Shown in pieces: positions 7,745 to 15,394 of a stretch of DNA of 64,000 nucleotides. Positions within the stretch are counted from its first letter, which is position 1. Each line of letters begins with the position of its first letter. A program made the position numbers and the translations under genes. This stretch comes from an uncultured Clostridia bacterium. GTDB taxonomy: Bacteria > Bacillota > Clostridia > Oscillospirales > QAKW01. Below the pieces are notes generated by a model, which had not been told where the DNA came from, did not search any database, and saw nothing but the letters and a program-made list of their open reading frames with translations. The stretch spans positions 1 through 64,000 of the forward strand of contig CALWYZ010000004.1 of NCBI GenBank assembly GCA_944385895.1, given 5' to 3'.

Positions 7745-8164
7745 CTATCTAAAAAATTTCTTTAAAAAAACAACAGCTGATACTGAGATGACAGCTGCAG
7801 CAAAAACAAATATCCATATAAACGCCGCCTTGCCGCCGCCCTGTACAATTATCAGTATGCTTGCGGTACGGCCTGTACTGTCCGTGACGGTCACGCGGGA
7901 TCTGCCGCAGACTCCGGCATGTACAATACCCGAGCGGTCGACAGATGCCACAAAAATATTTGAAGAATAGAACCTGAGGTCTTTATATACCGGAAGACCC
8001 GTGACAGGGCAAGTCACATTCAGCCTTGTTTTCTCTCCCGGGGATAAAACAACACTTGACTTGCCGTTTTCTATAACAAGATGCCTGTTATACTTCATAC
8101 CAGCGCAGCCGCATGATACAAATATCATAATTACCGCAGCAATCATCAAGATTATTTTTTTCAT
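7745..8164 (-). CDS. small lipoprotein with Ig-like (BIG2-type) domain and C-terminal membrane segment
   Basis: A 139-residue protein. It has a lipoprotein-like signal (MIFVSCGCAG), then one bacterial Ig-like domain (residues about 30-105: VVLSPGEKTRLNVTCPVTG through YSSNIFVASVDRSGIVHAGVCGRSRVTVTD), then a hydrophobic helix (about 112-133) and a basic tail (KKFFR). The pattern 'S.n..vasVd..G.V.a...G...vtv.d' is that of BIG2 domains found in surface proteins. The tail helix would anchor it a second time. No function is known to me and nothing next to it helps, though it lies just downstream of dpaAB. Confidence 0.6.
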   Translation of the reverse strand: MKKIILMIAAVIMIFVSCGCAGMKYNRHLVIENGKSSVVLSPGEKTRLNVTCPVTGLPVYKDLRFYSSNIFVASVDRSGIVHAGVCGRSRVTVTDSTGRTASILIIVQGGGKAAFIWIFVFAAAVISVSAVVFLKKFFR

Positions 8165-8203
8165 TGTATCACCGTCACAATGTATTTGCCTATATATAAT
8201 AAC

Positions 8204-8224
8204 CGCCGCATTATAATTGCGGCG
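8204..8224 (-). terminator. hairpin after dpaB
   Basis: CGCCGCA (8204-8210) pairs with TGCGGCG (8218-8224). On the minus strand it is followed by the AT-rich GTTATTATATA, a weak U-tract; it lies between dpaB and the lipoprotein gene and may end the dpa transcript. Confidence 0.5.
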
Positions 8225-8231
8225 TTTGTTT

Positions 8232-8804
8232 TTATTTAATCATGGGCTGGATTTGTTCTCCCCTAAGAGCAGCCGTAACCGTTGTATCGATAAGTGACAT
8301 ATCGGCTATGCATGAGCGTTCCTTAGTTTTTGGATTATCCTGTGAAAACGGCACGAAGTAAACATTTCTGTAATTCATCAGCGCACCGATGTTTTTGGCG
8401 CTTCCAGAAAGAGCGTCGTTTGTAGAAAGAGCGATTACCAACGGTTTCTGGTTTCTAAGATGCGCCTTTGCAGCCATTGTTACAGACGTGTCTGTTATAC
8501 CGTTTGCAAGCTTTGCAAGCGTGTTGCCAGTACAGGGCGCTATTACCATAACATCCAGCAGCTTTTTAGGTCCTATTGGCTCTGCCTGTGCGACAGTATG
8601 AATTATCTCTTTCCCCACGGCCGTAGTAATCCGTTCTTTAAAGCTGTCCGCTGTCCCAAACCGCGTGTTTGTCTCGTACGTTATAGCGGACATTATCGGT
8701 GTAATATCATATTTATCTTTAAGAGAGCATAGTGCATTCACTGCCGTATCAAGAGTACAGAAAGAACCGCACATTGCAAATCCGAGTCTTAGTTTTTCTT
8801 CCAT
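8232..8804 (-). CDS. dpaB: dipicolinate synthase subunit B
   Basis: A 190-residue flavoprotein-like protein of the SpoVFB family. Family features are LRLGFAMCGSFCTL at the start, IGPKKLLDVMVIAPCTGNTLAKLANGITDTSVTMAAKAHLRNQKPLVIALSTNDAL in the middle, and a conserved block with KNIGALMNYRNVYFVPF. With DpaA it makes dipicolinic acid from dihydroxy-tetrahydrodipicolinate in the mother cell, for loading into the spore core. It lies one base after dpaA, in the same transcript, behind a sigma-K type promoter. Confidence 0.95.
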   Translation of the reverse strand: MEEKLRLGFAMCGSFCTLDTAVNALCSLKDKYDITPIMSAITYETNTRFGTADSFKERITTAVGKEIIHTVAQAEPIGPKKLLDVMVIAPCTGNTLAKLANGITDTSVTMAAKAHLRNQKPLVIALSTNDALSGSAKNIGALMNYRNVYFVPFSQDNPKTKERSCIADMSLIDTTVTAALRGEQIQPMIK

Positions 8805-8805
8805 T

Positions 8806-9561
8806 TCATACCTCCGAAAGCAAGGAAATAATAGTGCATTTTAAAATGTCGCCCGCGGTTTTAGGTGCGTATTTTCCCGGCAGCCCCAGCGCGTGTATGG
8901 CAGTAATCCCTAATTTTTCAGCATATTTAAAATCAGTGCCTCCCGGCATGGATGCCAAGTCTATAATAAGCGTATTTTCACCTATTCGGTCAAGAACGGC
9001 TTTATCAATAACAAGAGCAGGTACTGTATTGAAAATGATATCCGATCTGAGCCGTGACAGCGCAGAAAAATCGCATGCAGCAGCGCCGTAATTTTCAGCC
9101 TGAGCCCGGTCGCTTTCCTTTCTTGCCACTGCCGTAACCGAAGCACCAAGACACAGCAGCAAATCCGTCAGACATTTTCCTATATTCCCGTAGCCGACAA
9201 CGGTAACGCTGCTATTGCACAAAGTATGGTCAGTTCTTTGCATGGCTATACTTAAAGCTCCCTCAGCAGTCGGAAGTGCATTGCGAACTTTAAAATAATC
9301 GCTTGCGGCATAATTGATTATATCAACTCCGTCAACAGACGGAGTATCTCCTATAAACCCGCCCGCGACAATTTTGCCGGTGCAAAGCGGCAGAATATTG
9401 TCAAAGCTGCGGCTTACCGGAAAGACTAAAACGTCATTTTCAGATATGAATTTATCCAGTTGCTGGTCTTCAAATAGCTGTGCGGCATATCCGTCGCTGC
9501 AAAGTGAAGCAGCTAAATATTTCATACGCGCGTCGCTGCCGAAAATACCGAAACGATACAT
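8806..9561 (-). CDS. dpaA: dipicolinate synthase subunit A
   Basis: About 251 residues, NAD(P)-binding (Rossmann) subunit of the SpoVFA family: N-terminal FGIFGSDARMKYLAASL, a second nucleotide-binding glycine motif VTVVGYGNIGKCLTDLLLCLGA near residue 140, and a C-terminal part with HALGLPGKYAPKTAGDIL that is characteristic of DpaA. The ATG at 9561 is chosen because AAGGGG stands eight bases before it; an in-frame TTG two codons earlier lies too close. The gene marks the organism as a true endospore former. Confidence 0.95.
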   Translation of the reverse strand: MYRFGIFGSDARMKYLAASLCSDGYAAQLFEDQQLDKFISENDVLVFPVSRSFDNILPLCTGKIVAGGFIGDTPSVDGVDIINYAASDYFKVRNALPTAEGALSIAMQRTDHTLCNSSVTVVGYGNIGKCLTDLLLCLGASVTAVARKESDRAQAENYGAAACDFSALSRLRSDIIFNTVPALVIDKAVLDRIGENTLIIDLASMPGGTDFKYAEKLGITAIHALGLPGKYAPKTAGDILKCTIISLLSEV

Positions 9562-9582
9562 ACACAATTCCCCTTTTCTCTT

Positions 9583-9611
9583 TATCCTATGTCAACCATG
9601 CCGCGCTTGTG
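9583..9611 (-). promoter_or_regulatory. sigma-K type promoter of dpaAB
   Basis: On the minus strand CACA (9608-9611), exactly 16 bases, then CATAGGATA (9583-9591). This fits the sigma-K consensus as I know it (mACm, 16-17 bp, CATAnnnTA). The dpa (spoVF) operon is sigma-K dependent in Bacillus subtilis. Confidence 0.7.
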
Positions 9612-9625
9612 CAGAATAAAACATA

Positions 9626-9660
9626 AAAAACGTCCCTTATATAAAATAAGGAACGTTTTT
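9626..9660 (-). terminator. terminator of the AraC gene (bidirectional shape)
   Basis: AAAAAACGT and CCTTAT pair with ATAAGG and ACGTTTTTT around ATAAA, with one mismatch. It lies 8 nt after the stop of the AraC gene on the minus strand. Confidence 0.75.
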
Positions 9661-9667
9661 TTCCGTA

Positions 9668-10495
9668 TCAGAATTTTCTGTACCAGCCCGGAGTATGCCC
9701 CGTATGCTGACGTATAAGCCTGCTGAAATAGTTTTTATCGTCTATACCCACAGCCTGTGCGGCCTCTTCTATTGTATACCCGTGATTTTCAAGCAAAAGA
9801 CAGGCCCTGGACACTTTAATTTTTGTTAAATACTGCTTTGGCGAAACACCGGTTTGCTCTTTGAACAAATGAGAAAACCTGCTTATGCTCAGACTGCAGT
9901 CTTGTGCATAATGAGCAATAGAATAGTTTTTTCCTGTATCCCTATGCATCTGACTGCATATTCTTTCTATGCTTGTGTCATAGTTCACAGACCTCTGCCC
10001 TGTAAGAGACAGCCTTGATGCGCAAGACAAAAACTGTATCAAAAGACCTGTGCACATTTCTATCGAAAGAGGCTTTTTAAGCATGTATTCGCTTGTCAGT
10101 CTTAAAAATATTCGTTCCAGAGCGTCACTTTTCCCGACATAATTTATCGGTCTGCTCAGTCCTATTTTTTTCAGAATATCCTCGCATCCGTATCCGCTGA
10201 AATGCAAATAATACGATACTGCGTTTTCTCCTGCCGAAAACCTGTAAAACTGCGGTTCATGAGGTCTGTACAAAATAATGTTCCCCTCGTTTATCACCAT
10301 ATCCTTATCGTCACGTGTTATCGTACACCTGCCCTCTTTTATATAAAGAATATGATAATCCAGCCTGCCCTCAGGTCTGCAGGCGGCGCGCAGCTTGCCT
10401 TTGTTTTGCTGTATTCCGCAGCAGTTTAACTGCAAATACTCGTCTGAGACCCTGTTGCTTGTTATTTCAATCGCTCTGTCTCCCGTCAGATTCAT
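9668..10495 (-). CDS. AraC-family transcriptional regulator
   Basis: A 275-residue protein. Residues about 15-130 form a cupin-like sensor domain (DYHILYIKEGRCTITRD, LYRPHEPQFYRF), and residues about 170-275 hold the two helix-turn-helix motifs of AraC proteins (SLSISRFSHLFKEQTGVSPKQYLTKIKVSRACLLL and EEAAQAVGIDDKNYFSRLIRQHTGHTPGWYRK). It is divergent from a Gfo/Idh oxidoreductase gene and probably controls it in response to a sugar or sugar derivative; that link is inference from position. Confidence 0.85.
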   Translation of the reverse strand: MNLTGDRAIEITSNRVSDEYLQLNCCGIQQNKGKLRAACRPEGRLDYHILYIKEGRCTITRDDKDMVINEGNIILYRPHEPQFYRFSAGENAVSYYLHFSGYGCEDILKKIGLSRPINYVGKSDALERIFLRLTSEYMLKKPLSIEMCTGLLIQFLSCASRLSLTGQRSVNYDTSIERICSQMHRDTGKNYSIAHYAQDCSLSISRFSHLFKEQTGVSPKQYLTKIKVSRACLLLENHGYTIEEAAQAVGIDDKNYFSRLIRQHTGHTPGWYRKF

Positions 10496-10552
10496 ATAAT
10501 CACCTTTTTAATGATTTGATATCGGCTTGCATCACAAACTTGTTTTATAAGT

Positions 10553-10580
10553 ATTATAACACAACAAATAAATTATTCAA
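10553..10580 (-). promoter_or_regulatory. promoter of the AraC gene
   Basis: On the minus strand TTGAAT (10575-10580), a 16-bp spacer and TATAAT (10553-10558), preceded by TGT (extended -10). The rest of 10496-10669 carries the start region of the divergent oxidoreductase gene, where no clear -35/-10 pair stands out. Confidence 0.55.
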
Positions 10581-10669
10581 CAGCAGATTTGTGCTAAATA
10601 TAAGCGTATATGTTTATTGTTTTTATAATTTAGCCGTGGTAGTATTAAAACAAAAAGGGAGTTGATTTC

Positions 10670-11794
10670 ATGTATAAAATAGGAGTAATCGGCAGTGGAA
10701 GCAGAATGACACCGCTTGTCAAAAATGTAATAGCTAAAGAAGGCTTTGAATTAAGTGCGGTATGTGACTTGCAAATAGAGTCTGTAAAGGAAAAATACAA
10801 AGACTGTCCGAATGTAAAATTTTATACAGATGCAGAAAAAATGCTAAAAAGCGAGACCTTAGACGGCGTTATGATAGGTACACGTTGTTCTCTGCATACA
10901 CATTTTATGCAATTGGCAGCCAAGTATAAAATCCCGACTTTTTTGGAAAAGCCGGTCTGCATAAATGAAGAGCAGCTCCATATACTGGAAGGTCTGCAAG
11001 ATATGAGCGACAAAGTGGTTGTATCTTTTCCTCTTCGCAATACCGCTATTGTAAACTGCGTGAGAGATATTATAAAAAGCGGTAAGCTGGGTCAGATCGC
11101 GCATGTTCAGGCATATAATAACGTGCCGTACGCAAGATGCTATTATCACACATGGTACAGAGACGAAAATGAAACCTCGGGGCTCTGGCTGCAAAAAGCC
11201 ACTCATGATTTTGACTATATAAACAGCCTGCTTTATGATATAAAGCCTGTACGCATATGCGCCGTAAGCTCAAAGCAGGTGTTTAAAGGCGACATGCCCG
11301 CCGGACAAAAATGTACAGACTGTCCCAAGAGAAAAGAATGTCCCGAGAGCGCTCAGAATGTTGCCGGATACGGCGACAAATATGAAGTGGGAGACAGCTG
11401 CTGCTTTGCAGTTGATACAGGCAATCAGGACAGCGGAAGCGCTATCATTGAATACAGCAACGGAATGCACGCGGTATATTCACAGGACTTTATCGCAAGA
11501 AAAGGCGCCGGCAAGCGCGGGGCAAGACTTATCGGTTATTACGGAACAGTAGAGTTTGACTTTGTTACCGGAAAAGTGCAAGTATTTTACCATAATGAAG
11601 ACCGCACAGAAACACATACATTCGCTAAAGGTCACGGTCATTTCGGAGGAGATGCAGCACTGATAAACAACTTCTGCGATGTAGTAGCCGGGTGCGATAC
11701 CTCTCGTTCGCCTCTTAACGAAGGAATACTCAGCGCGAAAATGTGTCTGCTTGCAAAAAAATCCGCCGAGCAAAAAATATTCTGTCAAATATAG
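10670..11794 (+). CDS. Gfo/Idh/MocA-family oxidoreductase with Cys cluster
   Basis: A 374-residue protein. It starts with a Rossmann fold (IGVIGSGSRMTPLV, nucleotide-binding glycines) and has the family's FLEKPVC block near residue 90, then a C-terminal substrate domain. An insertion near residues 205-225 carries CTDCPKRKEC and is followed by SCC, a possible metal site seen in a subset of the family. The enzymes oxidise or reduce sugars and cyclitols with NAD(P). SD is AAAGGGAG before the ATG at 10670. It is divergent from an AraC regulator; the substrate is unknown. Confidence 0.85.
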   Translation: MYKIGVIGSGSRMTPLVKNVIAKEGFELSAVCDLQIESVKEKYKDCPNVKFYTDAEKMLKSETLDGVMIGTRCSLHTHFMQLAAKYKIPTFLEKPVCINEEQLHILEGLQDMSDKVVVSFPLRNTAIVNCVRDIIKSGKLGQIAHVQAYNNVPYARCYYHTWYRDENETSGLWLQKATHDFDYINSLLYDIKPVRICAVSSKQVFKGDMPAGQKCTDCPKRKECPESAQNVAGYGDKYEVGDSCCFAVDTGNQDSGSAIIEYSNGMHAVYSQDFIARKGAGKRGARLIGYYGTVEFDFVTGKVQVFYHNEDRTETHTFAKGHGHFGGDAALINNFCDVVAGCDTSRSPLNEGILSAKMCLLAKKSAEQKIFCQI

Positions 11795-11837
11795 CCTCAA
11801 GACCGCAGCACAGTTTATAATATTTTTTCTGATACAT

Positions 11838-11877
11838 AAAACAGCCGCAAAGAATAATCTTTGCGGCTGTTTTTATA
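11838..11877. terminator. bidirectional terminator
   Basis: AAACAGCCGCAAAGA and TCTTTGCGGCTGTTT form a perfect stem around ATAA, with TTTT after it on the plus side and an A/T-rich flank on the other. It ends the oxidoreductase transcript and overlaps the stop codon of rnj coming from the right. Confidence 0.9.
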
Positions 11878-13975
11878 CTTCCATTATAATAGGAATAATA
11901 ACAGGACTTCGTTTGGTTTTTGAAGTGATATATTTGGTTATGCTGTCCCTGACATCCGTTTTAAGAGTGCTCCAGTCAAAAATATCACGTTCCATTGAGC
12001 GCTTTAGAGCAGTTGACACTGCAGCCTTGGCGCCGTTTATGAGTTCTTCACTGTCACGCATATATATAAATCCGCGTGAAATAATATCCGGTCCGGACAA
12101 TACCTTTCTCTGCTTTACACTCACAGCGGCGACAACTACGATCATTCCGTCTTCCGCAAGCAGATGTCTGTCGCGCATAACGATATTGCCGACATCGCCG
12201 ATACTTTCGCCGTCCACGAGTATCTGTCCGGATTGTACCGACGAATTTATTTTAGCTGTCGTCTTGGTAAGCTCCAGCACACCGCCGATCTGATTAATAA
12301 ACACATTTTCCGGCGCGATACCGGTTTCAACCGCCAGTTTTTTATGCGCGAGCAGATGTCTGTACTCACCGTGCACCGGCATAAAGAATTTAGGCTTTAT
12401 AAGCCCCAGTATAAGCTTTAACTCTTCTTGACAGGCATGCCCCGAAACGTGCACTCCCGCAAGGCTGTCTGCCACAACCTCGGCTCCAAGCCGCTCCAGC
12501 TCATTTACGACAGCGGAAACAAATTTTTCATTGCCGGGTATAGGCGAGGCGGATATAACTACAAGATCGTCCGGTGTTATTGAAATATTTCTGTGATCGG
12601 AAAAAGCCATACGGTAGAGAGCGCTCATCGGTTCGCCCTGAGAACCGGTGGTTATTATCACCAGCTCATTTTTGGGGAATTTGTTTGCCTGGTCTATTGT
12701 CACAATCGTGCCCTTCGGATAATCTAAATACCCCAGTTCATGCGCCACAGCTATAACGCTTTCCATGCTCCGTCCGGAAATTGCGACCTTTCTTCCGTAT
12801 TTGACAGCGGTTGTTATTATCTGCTGAACACGGTGGACATTTGATGAAAATGTCGCTATAAATATACGCTTGTCACGAGCTCTTGCAAAAATATTTTCTA
12901 TCGACACGCCTACCTTGCGTTCCGAAAGTGCCATACCCGGGCGCTCGGCGTTTGTGGAATCGGACATCAAAAGCAATACTCCCTCGCGTCCCAGCTGACC
13001 CAGACGGGTAAGATCTATCATACGTCCGCGTATAGGAGTCGTATCAATTTTAAAGTCACCCATGTCTATTATCGTTCCGACCGGTGTTTTAATGGCAAAT
13101 GCAGCGCTGTCCGCAATCGAATGATTGACCTTAATAAATTCCACCGAAAAACAACCGCGGTTTATAACGTCTCCCGGCTTGCATTCCATAAGTATGCTCT
13201 GCTTATCAAGCCTGTGTTCTGCAAGCTTGCGTTTTATAAGACCCAGAGTAAGCTTATTTGCGAAAACAGGCACGTTTACTTCTTTTAGAAAATACGGAAG
13301 CGATCCGATATGATCTTCATGCCCGTGTGTAACAAATATACCGCGCAGCTTCTGACGGTTTTTGAATATATAGGTAAAGTCCGGTATAACGTGGTCAATA
13401 CCCAGCATATCCGCATCGGGGAAAGCCAGACCGCAGTCAATTACTATCATATCGTCACCGTATTCAATAACGGTTATATTTTTCCCTATCTCGTCAAGTC
13501 CCCCTAGCGGTATCACCTTAAGTTTCCTTTTGGAAGATACTCGCTTTTGAGACGCTGTATCCTGCTGAGCTGAAATGCTTTCATTTTGTGTCAATGCCAT
13601 ACCGGATGATCTCCTGCCCGCGGCAGATTTGCTCTCGACGCGCTTTGTGCCTGTAGAGCTTTTTTCCGGTTTCCGGCTAATCTGAGTCACAGCTCCGCCG
13701 GCGTGCGCAGACAAAGTCGGATTTTTACTTTCCCGCTTTAAGCTGCCTGCCGGTTTTGTCGCGGCATTGGCTGAATTTGAAACTCGCTGTCTTCGTTTTG
13801 ACGGCTGACCGACAGTTCTGCCGCCCGTGTCCGATGCGGATTTTTTAATGTTTTTAGTTTTTACGGTACTGTTTTTACCTTTTTTGCTGTTTGTATCAGA
13901 ATTTTGTTTTTTTACGGCACCTGCCGCCTTGTCAGCCAGACTGTCAAGCCTTGCTATTTTTTCTTTAAGCTCCAT
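11873..13975 (-). CDS. rnj: ribonuclease J with long basic N-terminal extension
   Basis: A 700-residue protein. Residues about 150-700 are a standard RNase J: LKVIPLGGLDEIGKN, the metallo-beta-lactamase motif HGHEDHIG, the beta-CASP block with TTGSQGEPMSAL, and the C-terminal domain that holds the dimer and RNA. RNase J combines endonuclease and 5'-3' exonuclease activity in mRNA decay. The first 150 residues are an added low-complexity tail rich in Lys, Ser, Thr, Arg and Ala, very likely disordered and suited to RNA or protein contacts; typical Bacillus RNase J is about 555 residues. The mRNA has a structured leader. Whether this is J1 or J2 cannot be settled here. Confidence 0.93.
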   Translation of the reverse strand: MELKEKIARLDSLADKAAGAVKKQNSDTNSKKGKNSTVKTKNIKKSASDTGGRTVGQPSKRRQRVSNSANAATKPAGSLKRESKNPTLSAHAGGAVTQISRKPEKSSTGTKRVESKSAAGRRSSGMALTQNESISAQQDTASQKRVSSKRKLKVIPLGGLDEIGKNITVIEYGDDMIVIDCGLAFPDADMLGIDHVIPDFTYIFKNRQKLRGIFVTHGHEDHIGSLPYFLKEVNVPVFANKLTLGLIKRKLAEHRLDKQSILMECKPGDVINRGCFSVEFIKVNHSIADSAAFAIKTPVGTIIDMGDFKIDTTPIRGRMIDLTRLGQLGREGVLLLMSDSTNAERPGMALSERKVGVSIENIFARARDKRIFIATFSSNVHRVQQIITTAVKYGRKVAISGRSMESVIAVAHELGYLDYPKGTIVTIDQANKFPKNELVIITTGSQGEPMSALYRMAFSDHRNISITPDDLVVISASPIPGNEKFVSAVVNELERLGAEVVADSLAGVHVSGHACQEELKLILGLIKPKFFMPVHGEYRHLLAHKKLAVETGIAPENVFINQIGGVLELTKTTAKINSSVQSGQILVDGESIGDVGNIVMRDRHLLAEDGMIVVVAAVSVKQRKVLSGPDIISRGFIYMRDSEELINGAKAAVSTALKRSMERDIFDWSTLKTDVRDSITKYITSKTKRSPVIIPIIMEV

Positions 13976-14036
13976 GTATACTCCTTACAACCGTAAATCA
14001 CGGCCCAATAAAAATTAATGAAACAATAATAAACCG

Positions 14037-14094
14037 AGGCATAGCTTGCTATGCCTTTTTATCTAACAGCCGGCCATTGCGTCCTGCCGGCTTA
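14037..14094 (-). promoter_or_regulatory. two stable hairpins in the rnj leader
   Basis: AGCCGGC pairs with GCCGGCT (14068-14094, loop of 13 nt) and AGGCATAGC with GCTATGCCT (14037-14056, loop of two). With the promoter at 14108-14136 both fall inside a leader of about 125 nt. Read on the plus strand both have T-rich tails (CTTTTTA and CTTATTTCCC), so they could also act as terminators for antisense transcription. Confidence 0.5.
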
Positions 14095-14107
14095 TTTCCC
14101 TTTTATT

Positions 14108-14136
14108 AGTATATCACAAATATTTCAAATATACAA
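14108..14136 (-). promoter_or_regulatory. promoter of rnj
   Basis: On the minus strand TTGTAT (14131-14136), a 17-bp spacer and TATACT (14108-14113), with TGA just before it (extended -10). Confidence 0.6.
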
Positions 14137-14350
14137 GAACAATTTAAAAGTACACAATATTTCACTTGTTATTTTGCATAATTTTTAATTATTAAATTTG
14201 TTGATTTTACCAAAGTTTTATTTTTTATAATATTTTGGTTAAAAAATGCAACATTTTCATTTGCTCATTACATATATAGATGAAAGGCAAAATGCATAAT
14301 ATTATTGTTCGCAGACAGTCCTATATTATCATATTTAGGGAGGAATAATC
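14137..14350 (+). other. AT-rich upstream region of the lipoprotein gene
   Basis: No gene is seen here. TTGATT (14201-14206) and TATAAT (14226-14231) are 19 bp apart, a wide spacing for a promoter. A good SD (GGGAGGAAT) precedes the ATG at 14351. Confidence 0.3.
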
Positions 14351-14992
14351 ATGAAAAATAATTATTTAATAAAAAGACTGACGGCAGTTATTTTATCGGC
14401 AATATTTGTGTTTTCACTGTTTTCCTGCAGCAAAGGCGACAGCGTCAAAAGCGATACCCAGGACCCCGGTGAATCAGCGCAGAGCGCAGGAGAGGATACG
14501 CGGGAATTTGACGAAGTGATACAGAGCGCAAGCTACGAATATCTGTCACCGCAGAAGCTTGAAGAGGAAGCCGACCTTATCGCGGTATTAAAATTCACCG
14601 GCAGCACCGAGCAGGTGATACTGCCTGATCAGGCGGAAAAGGAATATCCCGATGAGGTCTACACCGATTATGAGATGGAAGTTATCGACACCGTAAAAGG
14701 AGAAGCGCCCGAATCGATAAAGATAAGAGCCTTCGGCGGAACATACAACGGTATCATATACTCCCGCAGAGGCAATCCGGATTTTGAAGAGGGCCGCAAA
14801 TACTTCATATACCTTCGCAGAGACCCTCAGACCGATCGCTATTCGCTTATTGCGGGAGGCGGCAATATCTTTGATATAAAAGATGACGGAACGCCGGATG
14901 TCGAGAGCAAAAAGAGTCAAGAGGATACCGCCGAGATAATGAGCCTTTACAATTCAAATATAAACGCCGCAGATATTGCAGCAATACAATAA
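14351..14992 (+). CDS. lipoprotein of unknown function
   Basis: A 213-residue protein with a lipoprotein signal (VFSLFSCS, lipobox Cys near residue 26), a short acidic linker (about 28-55), then one folded domain: LEEEADLIAVLKFTGS, YTDYEMEVIDTVKGEAPESIKIRAFGG and FEEGRKYFIYLRRD. The pattern 'ADLI..v.f.g / Tdy...V...lKG / i.ir..GG / f..G.ky..fL' is seen in many secreted proteins of Gram-positives, but I know of no assigned activity. It is a single gene ended by a strong terminator. Confidence 0.7.
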   Translation: MKNNYLIKRLTAVILSAIFVFSLFSCSKGDSVKSDTQDPGESAQSAGEDTREFDEVIQSASYEYLSPQKLEEEADLIAVLKFTGSTEQVILPDQAEKEYPDEVYTDYEMEVIDTVKGEAPESIKIRAFGGTYNGIIYSRRGNPDFEEGRKYFIYLRRDPQTDRYSLIAGGGNIFDIKDDGTPDVESKKSQEDTAEIMSLYNSNINAADIAAIQ

Positions 14993-15038
14993 AGCTTAAA
15001 ACCGCAAACAGCTTACAGTCAGCAACAAAGCGGTAAAC

Positions 15039-15073
15039 AAAAAACAGCAGGGATCAATCCCTGCTGTTTTTAT
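15039..15073. terminator. bidirectional terminator
   Basis: AAAAACAGCAGGGAT and ATCCCTGCTGTTTTT form a perfect stem with loop CA. It ends the lipoprotein gene on the plus strand and touches the stop codon of the S26-like frame on the minus strand. Confidence 0.85.
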
Positions 15074-15385
15074 CTGAAAACCAAAAGAACCTTTCCTAAA
15101 ACAGTTTCGGCTTTTACATGTTCTAACAAAAATGAATTATCCCCTTTACAATACAATAATTTCCCTTTTATTTTTAAAAGTCTATGCACAATTAATTCGT
15201 TATTATAGAAAAATACTAATATATCTCCAGGATAGTATTCTTCTTGTTTTTTGCAGCTAATTAAATCTCCCTCCAATAAAAAAGGGTTCATACTCAAGCC
15301 TGCAACAGTTAGTTCAAATGGTATTTCCGTTTCGCTTATTTTTTTTTAAAACTGTAAAATCAAGTGAATTACCCATATAAAACAT
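15070..15385 (-). pseudogene. SipW-like S26 signal peptidase-type protein, frameshifted at a run of nine A
   Basis: The open frame 15070-15297 (75 residues from its first Met) keeps only part of a small S26B-type peptidase: SMNP with the expected catalytic Ser, GDILVFF, IVHRLLKI with the expected His, and YCKGDN. The missing start lies upstream in another frame: from ATG 15385 or 15376, MGNSLDFTVLKK, then nine A at 15339-15347, after which the reading must drop one base to give ISETEIPFELTVAG and join SMNP. With eight A the protein would be about 105 residues and complete. The start is 10 nt after pth, so the two form a unit. It may be broken, phase-variable, rescued by slippage, or a sequencing error. 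Confidence 0.65.
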
Positions 15386-15394
15386 TCCAATTAA

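Noticed and set aside
14037-14094. c-di-GMP-I (GEMM) riboswitch in the rnj leader
   Set aside because: The loop AGGACGCAATG recalls GGACGCAA of GEMM, but the GGCAAACC partner and the second stem with its receptor are missing.
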